Below are positions 45,819 to 55,209 of a stretch of DNA of 64,000 bases, piece by piece. How positions within the stretch are numbered: the first letter of the stretch is position 1; every line of letters starts with the position of its first letter. The translations under genes and the position numbers were made by a program. The DNA is from Agaribacter marinus. Lineage in GTDB: Bacteria > Pseudomonadota > Gammaproteobacteria > Enterobacterales > Alteromonadaceae. Below the pieces are notes generated by a model. That model saw nothing but the letters and a program-made list of their open reading frames with translations, ran no database searches and was not told the origin of the DNA. The DNA is taken from the NCBI RefSeq assembly GCF_030160655.1, contig NZ_BSOT01000006.1, positions 434,001-498,000 on the forward strand, written 5' to 3'.

Positions 45819-46888
45819 ACGTTTACAAACGCTTGATTACTGTTGGCAGATATAAAAGCTTTTTCAACAATATTGATATCTTTCAAGCCTTCTTCTCCTG
45901 GCACCATAACGGCTTTGTCTAGCAAGATAGCGAGGGCGTCGTCATCCATTTGTTTTGCTTGTTGATTGCCCTCGAATGCGGGTAAAACCAAGCCAGTAGA
46001 CGACTTGGCAACAACGCCCGAATACGGCTGCATGGGGTTTAGCTCATACCAGCCATTTTTGCATTGTATTTTTAGATGATTGAAGCCTTTTACAACGCTA
46101 GTGCCGCAGTCCGCTTCAACCCCCGAGGGAAGTTGCAAAGTAAAATATGTCGTGGCATCGACATGGTCAAAACCAGCGGTATGTTCAATGCGTGCTTTTA
46201 CTGCGGTAGGTTCAAGACCTGTCACGTAACGCACGCCATTTATTGCGTAAACGCCCATGTCATATAGCGCGCCACCACCCATTTCTGGTTTCATTCGCCA
46301 ATAGTCAGAAGGGCCTGCTCGCCCCGCATATCCTGCAAATGCACTCACTGCTTGTATGTTTCCAAACGGGTTTGTTGCGCCTAGTTCAGCCATTGCACGC
46401 GTATTTGGTTCATGTTGCATACGGTAGCCAATGCTGAGTTTCACGTTGTTTTTCTTGCATGCCGTTATCATTCCTTGACATTCCTTGACGGTCATTGCCA
46501 TGGGTTTTTCGCACCAAACGTGCTTTCCTGCGGCAGCGGCCATCAGCGCAAACTTTAAATGTGTAGCGGTGGGTGTTACAACATATACAACATCTATTTC
46601 GTCGTTATTTGCAATGCTGTGCATGTTGTCATAAGTATATACATTGCCGTCTGAGATACCGTATCGCGTTTGCCATGAGGGGATTTTGCTCGGCGATCCG
46701 GTAACAATACCTTTGAGTTTGCAATGCTTGGTAAACTTAAATGCTGGTGCGAGTACGTCTGTGCTGTAATAACCTAAGCCCAATAACGCCACGCCAACTT
46801 TTTTGCTAGGCGCGGCAACGCCAACGATTGGATTAACGCTGAGTCCTGCAAGTGTTCCGGCGATAAACTGACGACGGCTAATAGGCAT
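45815..46888 (-). CDS. Tat-exported Gfo/Idh/MocA family oxidoreductase
   Basis: The 357-aa protein begins with a twin-arginine signal (SRRQFIAGTLAG), then a Rossmann NAD(P) domain (GVALLGLGYYSTDVLAPA) and the family motif CEKPMAMTVKEC with the catalytic Lys, followed by the GFO_IDH_MocA C-terminal domain (GGGALYDMGVY). Tat export fits members that carry a bound nucleotide, such as periplasmic glucose-fructose oxidoreductase. The sugar substrate is not known. Confidence 0.87.
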   Translation of the reverse strand: MPISRRQFIAGTLAGLSVNPIVGVAAPSKKVGVALLGLGYYSTDVLAPAFKFTKHCKLKGIVTGSPSKIPSWQTRYGISDGNVYTYDNMHSIANNDEIDVVYVVTPTATHLKFALMAAAAGKHVWCEKPMAMTVKECQGMITACKKNNVKLSIGYRMQHEPNTRAMAELGATNPFGNIQAVSAFAGYAGRAGPSDYWRMKPEMGGGALYDMGVYAINGVRYVTGLEPTAVKARIEHTAGFDHVDATTYFTLQLPSGVEADCGTSVVKGFNHLKIQCKNGWYELNPMQPYSGVVAKSSTGLVLPAFEGNQQAKQMDDDALAILLDKAVMVPGEEGLKDINIVEKAFISANSNQAFVNV

Positions 46889-46967
46889 TTTTTGCTCCTA
46901 GGCGGTAGGTTTATCAATGCTCAAATCTTAGTTAAGCACAGCGAGTGATACTTGCCAACTATTCTTC

Positions 46968-48074
46968 TTATACAATCAAGTCATGGATTTCTTTGAGCGA
47001 GGGAAGGTGATGGTCAGTTTGATAAAACAATCGATTCAACCGGCCTAGCAAGTTGACAGTGCGACTTGGATCGTTAGCCTTTCGACGATGCTCGCTCTCA
47101 GTTTCTAAAAATTCCCAAGGCTTCAAATTTAGTGCTTTGATTTCTTCTTCACTCACCCCTAAAGAATTTATCGTTGACAATATGCGTTCTGTTTTACTTT
47201 CTTGAATTGGGAGTAGATTTGTGTAGGTGCTGCGCAGGGGCGCGTCTACCGCTTCGATAGCTAGCTCAATTGCTTGCCAAATTTGATCATGTCCGGTATG
47301 CGCACCTTTGGGTTCATAAAACCCCATCACTTCCCATTCGAATTCTGCATTGCCTACGGCAATGGAACTATCGACTATGGGAGAGTAGGACAAATCGGGT
47401 CTGGCACCAATGTTGTAGGCGTCAACTGATAGGCCAATGACGATTGCCAAATCACCAATGAGCGCTGTGTTGGTATAAATGGCTTCGAATGCGGCGCGTT
47501 TTACGCCCATCCACCCATAAACGTAGCTATTTGTGCCGGCAAATTCCCGTATTTCATCGGGTAAGTCTTCGCCATATTTTTCGATGAAAAGTGGCGTAGG
47601 GTCTTGTGCCAAATACTCATCAGGCACCCATACTTCATACTCCTCTCTGTTGTCCCCTTTGCCGCGACTTTTTATACCTACCGATAAATTAAGTGGCCGA
47701 CAAATGCTTCTATTTTCATCCACACGGTGAAAAAACTCAGAGCGAAAACGTTTTATATAAGGGGCGTCTAGCCCTGCAATTGCCGCCGTTGGATATCGAA
47801 AACCAATGTCACTACCGTTAATGATTGAAAAACCGGCAATGTTTTTTTCGAGCAGGGTTTTAACGTTTTTCAGATCTTTATAGTTTGGCACAATAATACT
47901 GCGCTCAGGTTCTATTGTTAACCGCCTACCATCAGGTGCAACAAATTTGGGTACTTTGTGATACGCGTGCTGATTAAGACCAATAGATGAGGCGAAGCCA
48001 TTTCTTAGCAGTGCTAACTCGGTAAAAAGTGCATCGTGGTCTCGTATGTGCTTGATTAGCGGTCGATGAGTCAT
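46968..48074 (-). CDS. Unknown protein (about 368 aa)
   Basis: A soluble protein without signal peptide or clear membrane segments; conserved-looking stretches are VAPDGRRLTIEPERS, NGSDIGFRYPTAAIAGLD and EVMGFYEPKGAHTGHDQI. I do not recognise the family. The ATG at 48074 is chosen as the nearest standard start; an in-frame TTG at 48113 would add 13 residues. It lies 97-136 bases downstream of the LuxR-type regulator on the same strand and could be co-regulated with the urea locus. Confidence 0.65.
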   Translation of the reverse strand: MTHRPLIKHIRDHDALFTELALLRNGFASSIGLNQHAYHKVPKFVAPDGRRLTIEPERSIIVPNYKDLKNVKTLLEKNIAGFSIINGSDIGFRYPTAAIAGLDAPYIKRFRSEFFHRVDENRSICRPLNLSVGIKSRGKGDNREEYEVWVPDEYLAQDPTPLFIEKYGEDLPDEIREFAGTNSYVYGWMGVKRAAFEAIYTNTALIGDLAIVIGLSVDAYNIGARPDLSYSPIVDSSIAVGNAEFEWEVMGFYEPKGAHTGHDQIWQAIELAIEAVDAPLRSTYTNLLPIQESKTERILSTINSLGVSEEEIKALNLKPWEFLETESEHRRKANDPSRTVNLLGRLNRLFYQTDHHLPSLKEIHDLIV

Positions 48075-48210
48075 GCGGAGTGCTTGATTTCCTTTCTTAT
48101 TTGTTTTTAACAAGCTATATCCATCGTATGCGCTTTTATCAATTGAAGCAATGGCTTACCGCGTAATTGTCTGGGAAGGTAGAATAAAGAATGCAGCACA
48201 TATAGCGCGT

Positions 48211-49098
48211 CTACGACTCTAAGATGCGAATCGAAATTGCAGCCGCTGCCGTGCGATTATCTACGCCCAGCTTTTTGTAAATTTGCTGTAGGTGTTTGTT
48301 GACGGTGCGTGGACTCATATCCAATATTTGAGAAATTTCCCAGCTAGTTTTGGCATATGAGACCCAATACAACACCTCAGATTCTCGTTTAGTGATGGGT
48401 AAGTTTTGTTGTAAATCGGCAGGTGTTTTTTGTTGTTTTGTTTCTTTAATTCGCAATAGGTGCAAGGATTTTTGTTCGTTCTCATAGCTTATTTCTAGTG
48501 GGCCATCAAAACAATCAATGTTAAGTGTTGTCGCGGTGTCCCTTTTAATCCATTGGCTAATATGCGTAGCCAATGTCGCCCAAGGTACTTTGTCGTCTCC
48601 AGCAACGGCTTCGACCAACTCATGAACATGTGGCGTTGCCCATGAAAGCCGCCCTTCATTTGTCACGCAAAATACATTGCTCCCGGCGTTGTCCAAGGCG
48701 TTTTGTGCACTTAAGGTTAGGTTTGCGGTCTGGATGTGTGTTTTGATTCGGGCAATTACTTCGTCGGGGTTCATTGGTTTGGTGACATAGTCACTTCCAC
48801 CTGCCTCAAAGCCACGCACAACGTCTTCAACGTCCGTTAGTCCCGTCATAAAGATGACGGGGGTATTGGGCAAGACTTGTTTGAGTCGTTTGCATGTTTC
48901 AAAGCCATCGAGTTCTGGCATTATCGCGTCTAGTAAAATCACATCAGGTTCAATCTTTTCAACAATCGATAGCGCTTGCATGCCACTTAATGCGACCAAA
49001 GCAGTATAGCCTTGTTTGTTTAAGGCAATGTTTAGCATGCCTAAAGATTCAGGAGAGTCATCTACAACTAAAACAATTTCTTGTAGCTTATTATTCAT
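48211..49098 (-). CDS. LuxR/NarL-type response regulator of the urea locus
   Basis: The 295-aa protein has a receiver (about 8-125; Asp in VILLDAIMPELDGFE), a middle PAS-like linker, and a C-terminal GerE helix-turn-helix (TKRESEVLYWVSYAKTSWEI, then TVNKHLQQIYKKLGVDNRTA). Its start overlaps the end of the NCS1-type hybrid kinase gene by 8 bases, so they form a cognate pair. It most likely controls the divergent porin-urt-ure genes. Confidence 0.9.
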   Translation of the reverse strand: MNNKLQEIVLVVDDSPESLGMLNIALNKQGYTALVALSGMQALSIVEKIEPDVILLDAIMPELDGFETCKRLKQVLPNTPVIFMTGLTDVEDVVRGFEAGGSDYVTKPMNPDEVIARIKTHIQTANLTLSAQNALDNAGSNVFCVTNEGRLSWATPHVHELVEAVAGDDKVPWATLATHISQWIKRDTATTLNIDCFDGPLEISYENEQKSLHLLRIKETKQQKTPADLQQNLPITKRESEVLYWVSYAKTSWEISQILDMSPRTVNKHLQQIYKKLGVDNRTAAAAISIRILES

Positions 49099-52000
49099 GG
49101 CTAGCTTCTTTTAGGTATTGAATAATTTCGGGAAAATTGCATTGCTCAACATATATATTGAGTTGTTTTACCATTGTGTCCGGTATGTTGTGTGATGCCT
49201 GTAAATCGTTAAGTTTTTCGCTAAAGCCAGACAGAAATCCAATTTCTGCTAAGCCAATAAGTTGTTCGTAGTCGCTTGTCTCTAACGTCGGTTTATTACA
49301 TTGCTCCATCTTGTCATTGATTGACGTGTCAATTGAAATGTCAACGCCTAAGGCGTTGTTTTCGTTTGTTTTAGACTTGTATTGCCATGATAAATTTAAC
49401 AACTCCCCAATTTTGGCTAGTAAAATATCTAGATTAAAGGGTTTGGCAATATATGCATCATGAAGGCCTTTAGCCGCAAGATTAATGTCATTTTCCCTGA
49501 CGTTTGCAGACACCATCACCACTGGTAACTTATGTTCTTGCTCACGCAACAACTTTAGCATTTCCCATCCATCCATCACTGGCATTCTTACATCGAGTAA
49601 TATTAAATCGATATGTTCTTCTTCTAAATATTCAAAGCCGGTTTTTGCGTCGATTGCGTTATATATTGAAAAGCCAAGGGGGGTTAACAACTCTCGCATC
49701 AGTTGTTGCTGTGAGGGATCGTCATCAACTACCAACACATGCTTAGGGGGGCCAATGTAAGCAATTACCTGTTTACTCTCAATTTCAAGCGGTGTTGCCT
49801 TGTGTTGAATTTGGGGGAGCATGAGTTTTACATTAAATGTACTGCCTTTTCCGACTTGGCTATGCAGTGTAATATCGCCGCCCATTAAGTGAATGAGTGA
49901 ACGAGATATGGTTAAGCCTAAACCGGTGCCGCCAATACCTTGAGTATACGTGTTTCTAATTTGCTCAAAGGGTTTAAAAATGGTTTCTTGGTCTTTTTGT
50001 GCTATCCCCATCCCGGTATCTATAATATTAAAATTGATGACCTCATTTCGGTAAGATACTTCTAAGGTGACTGTGCCTTGTTGAGTGTATTTTATCGCAT
50101 TAGAAATCAGATTTATCAGTACCTGTCGAAAACGTTGCTTGTCTGTGGCGACAACGTTAGGCAAATTACCCGAAGGTTTGTACAGAAAATCTAAGCCTTT
50201 TTGTTTTGCTTGCATCGCAAACATATCGACCAATTGTTGTAAGATTGCCTTTAAGTTAAATTCGTCTTTATGGAGAGAAAGTCTGCCGGCTTCGATTTTT
50301 GAAATCTCTAATAGCCCTTCAATTAAATCTGCGAGGTGTTCGCCATTGCGCTTTATAATGTTCAAGGAGTTCTGCTGGTTTACCGGAATATCTGCGTCCT
50401 GACTTAGCAATTGAGCATATCCCAACAGCACGTTTAAGGGAGTGCGAAGTTCATGGCTTAGGCCCGCTAAATAACGACTTTTCGCTTGGTTTGCTGATTC
50501 CGCAAAATCTTTAGCATCTTTGAGGGCTCTTGATGTACTCTCGTGAGCGTCTATTTCGGTCGCTAAGGCTGACGTTTGTGATCGTAATTCGTTTAATGCT
50601 ATACGGTTGCTCGACCGCGCCAAAATGAACAACCAACTGACAATACCGATAATGATCAACATGAAAAAGAAGGTCTTGATAAGGGTATTGCCCAACACCG
50701 TTTGCACGTTGGTATCTTCCGCTGGAATTTGCAAATAGATTAAAAATAGAATTGAGGCACCTACAGAACCTAAGCCCAGTGTCATGTATATGAACTGGGC
50801 TGTAGAACTCGTCATTTGGTTCAGTAATTTAGTGTTTAAAAAGCGTTTAAAAAAGTGATGGGATTGGCTGAATATTGTGCCTTCTGGGCGGCACTTATCC
50901 CCGCAGCGAACGTCTAGTGAGCAACATAAGGAACAAATTGGATTCTTATATGCGGGGCAATAGGTCATGTCCTCTTGATCAAAGGTATTTTCACAGATGT
51001 AACAAGTCTTAGGCGCTGTGTAAACCGTAATTTTATTATCGACAAGGTAATACTTTCCTTTGGTTAGATAACCGATGAGTGGCACGGTGATGAACGGCAG
51101 GCCGCATGCAATGAACGATGCTAAGGCTTGTACGGTCTCTCCGTACCAGCCTAAATGTCCGGTGAAGCCAACAAATGTGGCGATAAACATAGAGCATACG
51201 CCAACCGGATTAATATCGTATAAGTGAGAGCGTTTAAACTCGATGTGTTTGGGGCTAATGCCTAGTGGCTTATTGATAACTAAATCAGCGACGACAGAAC
51301 TTAACCAAGCAAGGACTACGACAGAATAGACCGATAACATGCTTTCAATGGTTTGATAAATATCCAGCTCCATCAATAGCAAAGCAATTGCCACGTTAAA
51401 TACCATCCAAACAACTCGCCCAGGGTGGTTGTGCGTGACGCGAGAGAAAAAATTGGACCAAGCTAATGAGCCAGCATATGCATTGGCTACATTGATTTTT
51501 AATTGCGAAATCACTACAAAACTACAGGCAACGAGCAGACTGAATTCAGGATTCTCAAATACTAAACTGAAGGCTAGGTTGTACATGTGTGCTGGGTCAT
51601 CAGCGACATTGGGTGCTATGCCTTGTTTTAAGGCAAAGTAGGCTAAAAATGAACCCAAAAATAGTTTCATTGCGCCAAATATTATCCAACCTGGGCCTGC
51701 AATGACGAGTGCCGCCCACCATTGATGTTTATTTTTTTGTGGTTTTTCAGGTAAAAAACGCAAAAAATCGACTTGTTCGCCAATTTGCGCAACGAGTGAC
51801 AAAAGTACAGCTGATGCTGCACCAAATAGCATTAAGTTAAACCCTTTGCCGTCTTCGCCAGCGTTACCCGTATAGCTAATCCATTTTTTAAAATCACTGT
51901 CGGGATGCGTAAAGACAAAATACAAGGGAACCAGTTGAAGGACTATCCAAATCGGCTGGCTCCACACTTGAAATCGACTTATGTAGGCAATGCCGTGAGT

Positions 52001-52504
52001 CACGAGTGGTAATACGACGAGTGCACTAATTACGTAGCAAATGGCAATGGGAATATCAAATAGTAGCTGCAATGCCATCGACATGATCGCCGCTTCGAGT
52101 GCAAAAAATATGAAGGTAAATGAGGCGTAAATCAACGACGCAATGGTTGAACCAATGTAGCCAAACCCAGCGCCTCGGCTTAACAAATCAATATCAACGC
52201 CATTTTTGGCCGCATGGTAGCAAATGGGTAAGCCGGTCAGAAATATCACAAAGACCAAAGATAAAATCGCCCATGCCGCATTTTCAAAGCCAAAACTGAT
52301 AGTAATTGCGCCGCCAATAGCTTCGAGTACCAAAAATGACACAATGCCTAGGGCAGTATTTGCGATTCTATTCAGCGACCATATGCGTGCGCGTTTTGCC
52401 GTAAAACGAAGCGCAAAATCCTCCATCATCTCATTAGCGACGAGCTTGTTGTAGGTTCTGCGTGTGGACAGTATTTTTCCGTTTGAATCCATTCGAGGCG
52501 CCAA
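49091..52504 (-). CDS. Hybrid histidine kinase with an NCS1-permease-like sensor domain
   Basis: The 1137-aa protein starts with about 12 membrane helices that follow purine-cytosine permease/NCS1 transporters (about 20-490), continues with a Cys-rich zinc-binding segment (about 500-545; CYICENTF, YCPAY, CSLCCSLDVRCGDKC), two more helices (about 570-630), HisKA (GLSHELRTPLNVLLGYAQL), HATPase (NLISNAIKYTQ, GGTGLGLTISRS) and a receiver (LILLDVRMPVMDGWEML). The C-terminal 100 residues may be an Hpt-like bundle without a clear His. It likely senses a transported solute, by context urea or another nitrogen compound, and signals to the LuxR-type regulator. SSS-family transporter-kinases such as CbrA are a known parallel. 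Confidence 0.9.
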   Translation of the reverse strand: MAPRMDSNGKILSTRRTYNKLVANEMMEDFALRFTAKRARIWSLNRIANTALGIVSFLVLEAIGGAITISFGFENAAWAILSLVFVIFLTGLPICYHAAKNGVDIDLLSRGAGFGYIGSTIASLIYASFTFIFFALEAAIMSMALQLLFDIPIAICYVISALVVLPLVTHGIAYISRFQVWSQPIWIVLQLVPLYFVFTHPDSDFKKWISYTGNAGEDGKGFNLMLFGAASAVLLSLVAQIGEQVDFLRFLPEKPQKNKHQWWAALVIAGPGWIIFGAMKLFLGSFLAYFALKQGIAPNVADDPAHMYNLAFSLVFENPEFSLLVACSFVVISQLKINVANAYAGSLAWSNFFSRVTHNHPGRVVWMVFNVAIALLLMELDIYQTIESMLSVYSVVVLAWLSSVVADLVINKPLGISPKHIEFKRSHLYDINPVGVCSMFIATFVGFTGHLGWYGETVQALASFIACGLPFITVPLIGYLTKGKYYLVDNKITVYTAPKTCYICENTFDQEDMTYCPAYKNPICSLCCSLDVRCGDKCRPEGTIFSQSHHFFKRFLNTKLLNQMTSSTAQFIYMTLGLGSVGASILFLIYLQIPAEDTNVQTVLGNTLIKTFFFMLIIIGIVSWLFILARSSNRIALNELRSQTSALATEIDAHESTSRALKDAKDFAESANQAKSRYLAGLSHELRTPLNVLLGYAQLLSQDADIPVNQQNSLNIIKRNGEHLADLIEGLLEISKIEAGRLSLHKDEFNLKAILQQLVDMFAMQAKQKGLDFLYKPSGNLPNVVATDKQRFRQVLINLISNAIKYTQQGTVTLEVSYRNEVINFNIIDTGMGIAQKDQETIFKPFEQIRNTYTQGIGGTGLGLTISRSLIHLMGGDITLHSQVGKGSTFNVKLMLPQIQHKATPLEIESKQVIAYIGPPKHVLVVDDDPSQQQLMRELLTPLGFSIYNAIDAKTGFEYLEEEHIDLILLDVRMPVMDGWEMLKLLREQEHKLPVVMVSANVRENDINLAAKGLHDAYIAKPFNLDILLAKIGELLNLSWQYKSKTNENNALGVDISIDTSINDKMEQCNKPTLETSDYEQLIGLAEIGFLSGFSEKLNDLQASHNIPDTMVKQLNIYVEQCNFPEIIQYLKEASHE

Positions 52505-52536
52505 AACTTCTTAAGTGTGTGCAAAACATCTATCGC

Positions 52537-52662
52537 AATATGTGCAATTACGACACGTATTCAGCTTGATTATAACGAATGTGTTCTCGCGATTATATCC
52601 AAAAAAAAATATCGGCAATATGCGTAATTGTGCGTAGTCGATTTCGCTATTTTGCGCATATT
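52537..52662. promoter_or_regulatory. Three AATATGYGYAA boxes between kinase and porin genes
   Basis: AATATGTGCAATT (52537-52549), AATATGCGTAATT (52617-52629) and, on the other strand, AATATGCGCAAA (52651-52662) share one pattern. They lie in the 271-base divergent region that must hold the promoters of the kinase/regulator arm and of the porin-urt-ure arm. They are candidate binding sites for the LuxR-type regulator. No sure sigma-54 or sigma-70 promoter was recognised. Confidence 0.55.
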
Positions 52663-52775
52663 TTCTTTGCTGCAAAATCGAGATACTGCTACTCGTCAAC
52701 ATACATTCAAAGACTGTTTTTAATTTACGTAAAGCACATACACACATTTTTTTACGCATTTAAAGGGAAACAACC

Positions 52776-53765
52776 ATGAAAAGAACACATTCTAAATTAA
52801 AACCGATTGCAGCAAGTCTATTGTTAGCGATGGGCGCGGCAGGCACAGCATCAGCTGAAATCAGTGATAAGTTTACTGTCGGTGGATTCGTAGATATGTC
52901 TTGGACATATGCGGACATTGATGGCGGCAGCTCTGAGCAATCTGCGGGTATCGACCAAGTAGAATTTAATATTGGTTATCAGTTTGACGACAAGTTATCA
53001 GCAACAGTTGACATTGAATATCAAGACAATGGCACTGGCGAAGAAGTTGACCTCGAGCAAGCGTTTGTATCTTACGCGGTGTCTGACCAGTTCTCCATTA
53101 AAGCGGGTCGCTTTTTAAGTTACACCGGTTGGGAAACTGAAGAACCTACGGGCTTATTTCAATACTCTGGCACCGGTTACGCTGCCTATTTCTATGGCGG
53201 ATATCAACAAGGTGTCTCGGGCATATACAGTGGCGACGGTTTTGCTGTAGCGCTCTCAGTGGTAAATGACTTAGGTGACCTAGAAGGTGAAGCTCGTGAT
53301 TCAGAGCAACCTGGCTTCGAAACGATGCTGGCCATCATGCCAACAGAAGAAATCACAATTAAAGGCTTTTATTCTACAGATAGCCTTGATGGCACATCTG
53401 AAGATACCACGCTTGTTAACTTATGGGCGAGCTATTCTACTGGCGCGTTGACGCTAGCGGCGGAATACAACACGTCTGAGAATGCACCAGCTTATGTGTT
53501 TGGTGGCGCAGGTATTGATGCGGAAGCGAGTGGTTACTTACTGATGGGTAACTATGCATTTGATTCTTTTGGTTTAACACTTCGTTATCACGATTGGGAA
53601 ATTGAGACGGCCACTGGCGCAACGTATGAAGATGCTTCTGGTTTTACTATCTCTCCAAGTATCACGGTTAGCGACAACTTATTGATGGTATTCGAATATC
53701 GTCTAGATGAAGTAAACGACGTTGATTCTGATTTCATCGCCGTCGAAGCGCTAATTACATTCTAA
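52776..53765 (+). CDS. Outer-membrane porin, probably for urea/amides
   Basis: The 329-aa product has a signal peptide ending at TASAE and an alternating beta-strand pattern through its length, ending in EALITF with a terminal Phe, as in 16-stranded porins. AAAGGGAAA precedes the ATG. It is 41 bases before urtA and should be cotranscribed, which suggests passage of urea or short amides (compare FmdC-type amide porins). Confidence 0.85.
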   Translation: MKRTHSKLKPIAASLLLAMGAAGTASAEISDKFTVGGFVDMSWTYADIDGGSSEQSAGIDQVEFNIGYQFDDKLSATVDIEYQDNGTGEEVDLEQAFVSYAVSDQFSIKAGRFLSYTGWETEEPTGLFQYSGTGYAAYFYGGYQQGVSGIYSGDGFAVALSVVNDLGDLEGEARDSEQPGFETMLAIMPTEEITIKGFYSTDSLDGTSEDTTLVNLWASYSTGALTLAAEYNTSENAPAYVFGGAGIDAEASGYLLMGNYAFDSFGLTLRYHDWEIETATGATYEDASGFTISPSITVSDNLLMVFEYRLDEVNDVDSDFIAVEALITF

Positions 53766-53805
53766 TTTGAGCTAATTTAGCCAGAAAAAATTAAGGAAAC
53801 TCAAA

Positions 53806-55089
53806 ATGAAATTGAAAAAACTCATTGCCGCAAGTTCGATTATTGCAAGTAGCTTAATGGCACAAGTGGCTGTTGCTGCAGACACCATTAAAGTTGGCGT
53901 TTTACATTCGTTGTCAGGCACTATGGCTATCAGTGAAACGACACTGAAAGACACTGTGCTTATGATGATTGAAGAACAAAACAAAGCCGGTGGCTTGCTT
54001 GGGAAAAAGCTTGAAGCTGTTGTCGTTGACCCAGCGTCTAACTGGCCGCTTTTTGCTGAGAAAACGCGTGAGCTCTTAGCAAAAGAAAAAGTTGACGTTA
54101 TTTTTGGTTGCTGGACATCGGTATCTCGTAAGTCGGTATTGCCAGTGATTGAAGAGCTAAACGGTCTACTATTCTATCCAGTACAGTACGAAGGTGAAGA
54201 ATCATCTAAAAATGTATTTTACACCGGTGCTGCGCCAAACCAGCAAGCGATTCCAGCCGTTGACTATTTGATGAATGACATCGGTGCTACTCGTTGGGTA
54301 CTTGCGGGTACTGACTATGTTTATCCTCGTACTACAAACAAAATCCTAGAAGCTTATTTAAAAGCGAAAGGTGTTAAAGACGAAGATATCATGATCAACT
54401 ACACGCCTTTTGGTCACTCTGATTGGCAAGGCATAGTATCTGATATTAAAAAGTTTGGTTCAGCAGGTAAGAAAACAGCGGTTGTATCTACTATTAACGG
54501 CGATGCAAACATTCCTTTCTATAAAGAGCTAGGCAACCAAGGTATTTCGGCAGAAGACATTCCAGTTGTTGCTTTCTCTGTTGGTGAAGAAGAGCTATCT
54601 GGTTTTGATACTAAACCACTTGTTGGCCATTTAGCGGCTTGGAACTATTTCCAAAGCGTTGAATCAGAGGAAAACGACGAATTCATCGCTGCGTGGAAGA
54701 CGTTCATTGGCGACGAAAAACGCGTGACTAACGACCCGATGGAAGCGACATATATTGGTTTCAAGATGTGGGCAAAAGCGGTTGAGAAAGTGGGTACAAC
54801 GGATGTTGATGCTGTTGAGCAAGCGATGATCGGTGTTGCTGTACCTAACTTAACTGGCGGTGTTGCGGTTATGAACCCTAATCACCATTTGTCTAAGCCA
54901 GTATTAATTGGTGAGATCCAAGAAGATGGTCAATTTGAAGTTGTGTGGGAAACGCCAGACACTGTTATTGGCGACGCATGGTCAGATTACTTACCTAGTT
55001 CTATGAATTTAGTTTCGGATTGGACAGCACCAATCAAATGCGGAAACTATGATGTAAAAACGGCGAAGTGTTCAGGTCAAAACTTCTAA
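53806..55089 (+). CDS. urtA: Urea ABC transporter substrate-binding protein UrtA
   Basis: The 427-aa periplasmic protein has a signal peptide (cut near VAVAAD) and the UrtA/HAAT pattern: KVGVLHSLSGTMAISETTLKD, VIFGCWTSVSRKSVLPVIEE and LNGLLFYPVQYEGEESSKN. These residues form the urea site in UrtA/FmdDE-type proteins. Length is typical. A terminator-like hairpin follows, so it should be expressed above the permease genes. Confidence 0.95.
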   Translation: MKLKKLIAASSIIASSLMAQVAVAADTIKVGVLHSLSGTMAISETTLKDTVLMMIEEQNKAGGLLGKKLEAVVVDPASNWPLFAEKTRELLAKEKVDVIFGCWTSVSRKSVLPVIEELNGLLFYPVQYEGEESSKNVFYTGAAPNQQAIPAVDYLMNDIGATRWVLAGTDYVYPRTTNKILEAYLKAKGVKDEDIMINYTPFGHSDWQGIVSDIKKFGSAGKKTAVVSTINGDANIPFYKELGNQGISAEDIPVVAFSVGEEELSGFDTKPLVGHLAAWNYFQSVESEENDEFIAAWKTFIGDEKRVTNDPMEATYIGFKMWAKAVEKVGTTDVDAVEQAMIGVAVPNLTGGVAVMNPNHHLSKPVLIGEIQEDGQFEVVWETPDTVIGDAWSDYLPSSMNLVSDWTAPIKCGNYDVKTAKCSGQNF

Positions 55090-55112
55090 GTTAACGATTC
55101 AATTATGTGTGT

Positions 55113-55152
55113 TGCAGTGAAAGGTTTGTAAATTCCCTTTCGCTGCATTTTT
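55113..55152 (+). terminator. Attenuating hairpin between urtA and urtB
   Basis: GCAGTGAAAGG (55114-55124) pairs with CCTTTCGCTGC (55136-55146, one G-T pair), extended by T-A at the base, and is followed by ATTTTT. It should stop part of the transcripts after urtA, giving more binding protein than permease. Confidence 0.75.
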
Positions 55153-55209
55153 GTCAGGGACGACATTTTTTATTTTTTGCAGTTATTTTTTATTACAAAG
55201 GAAAACACA

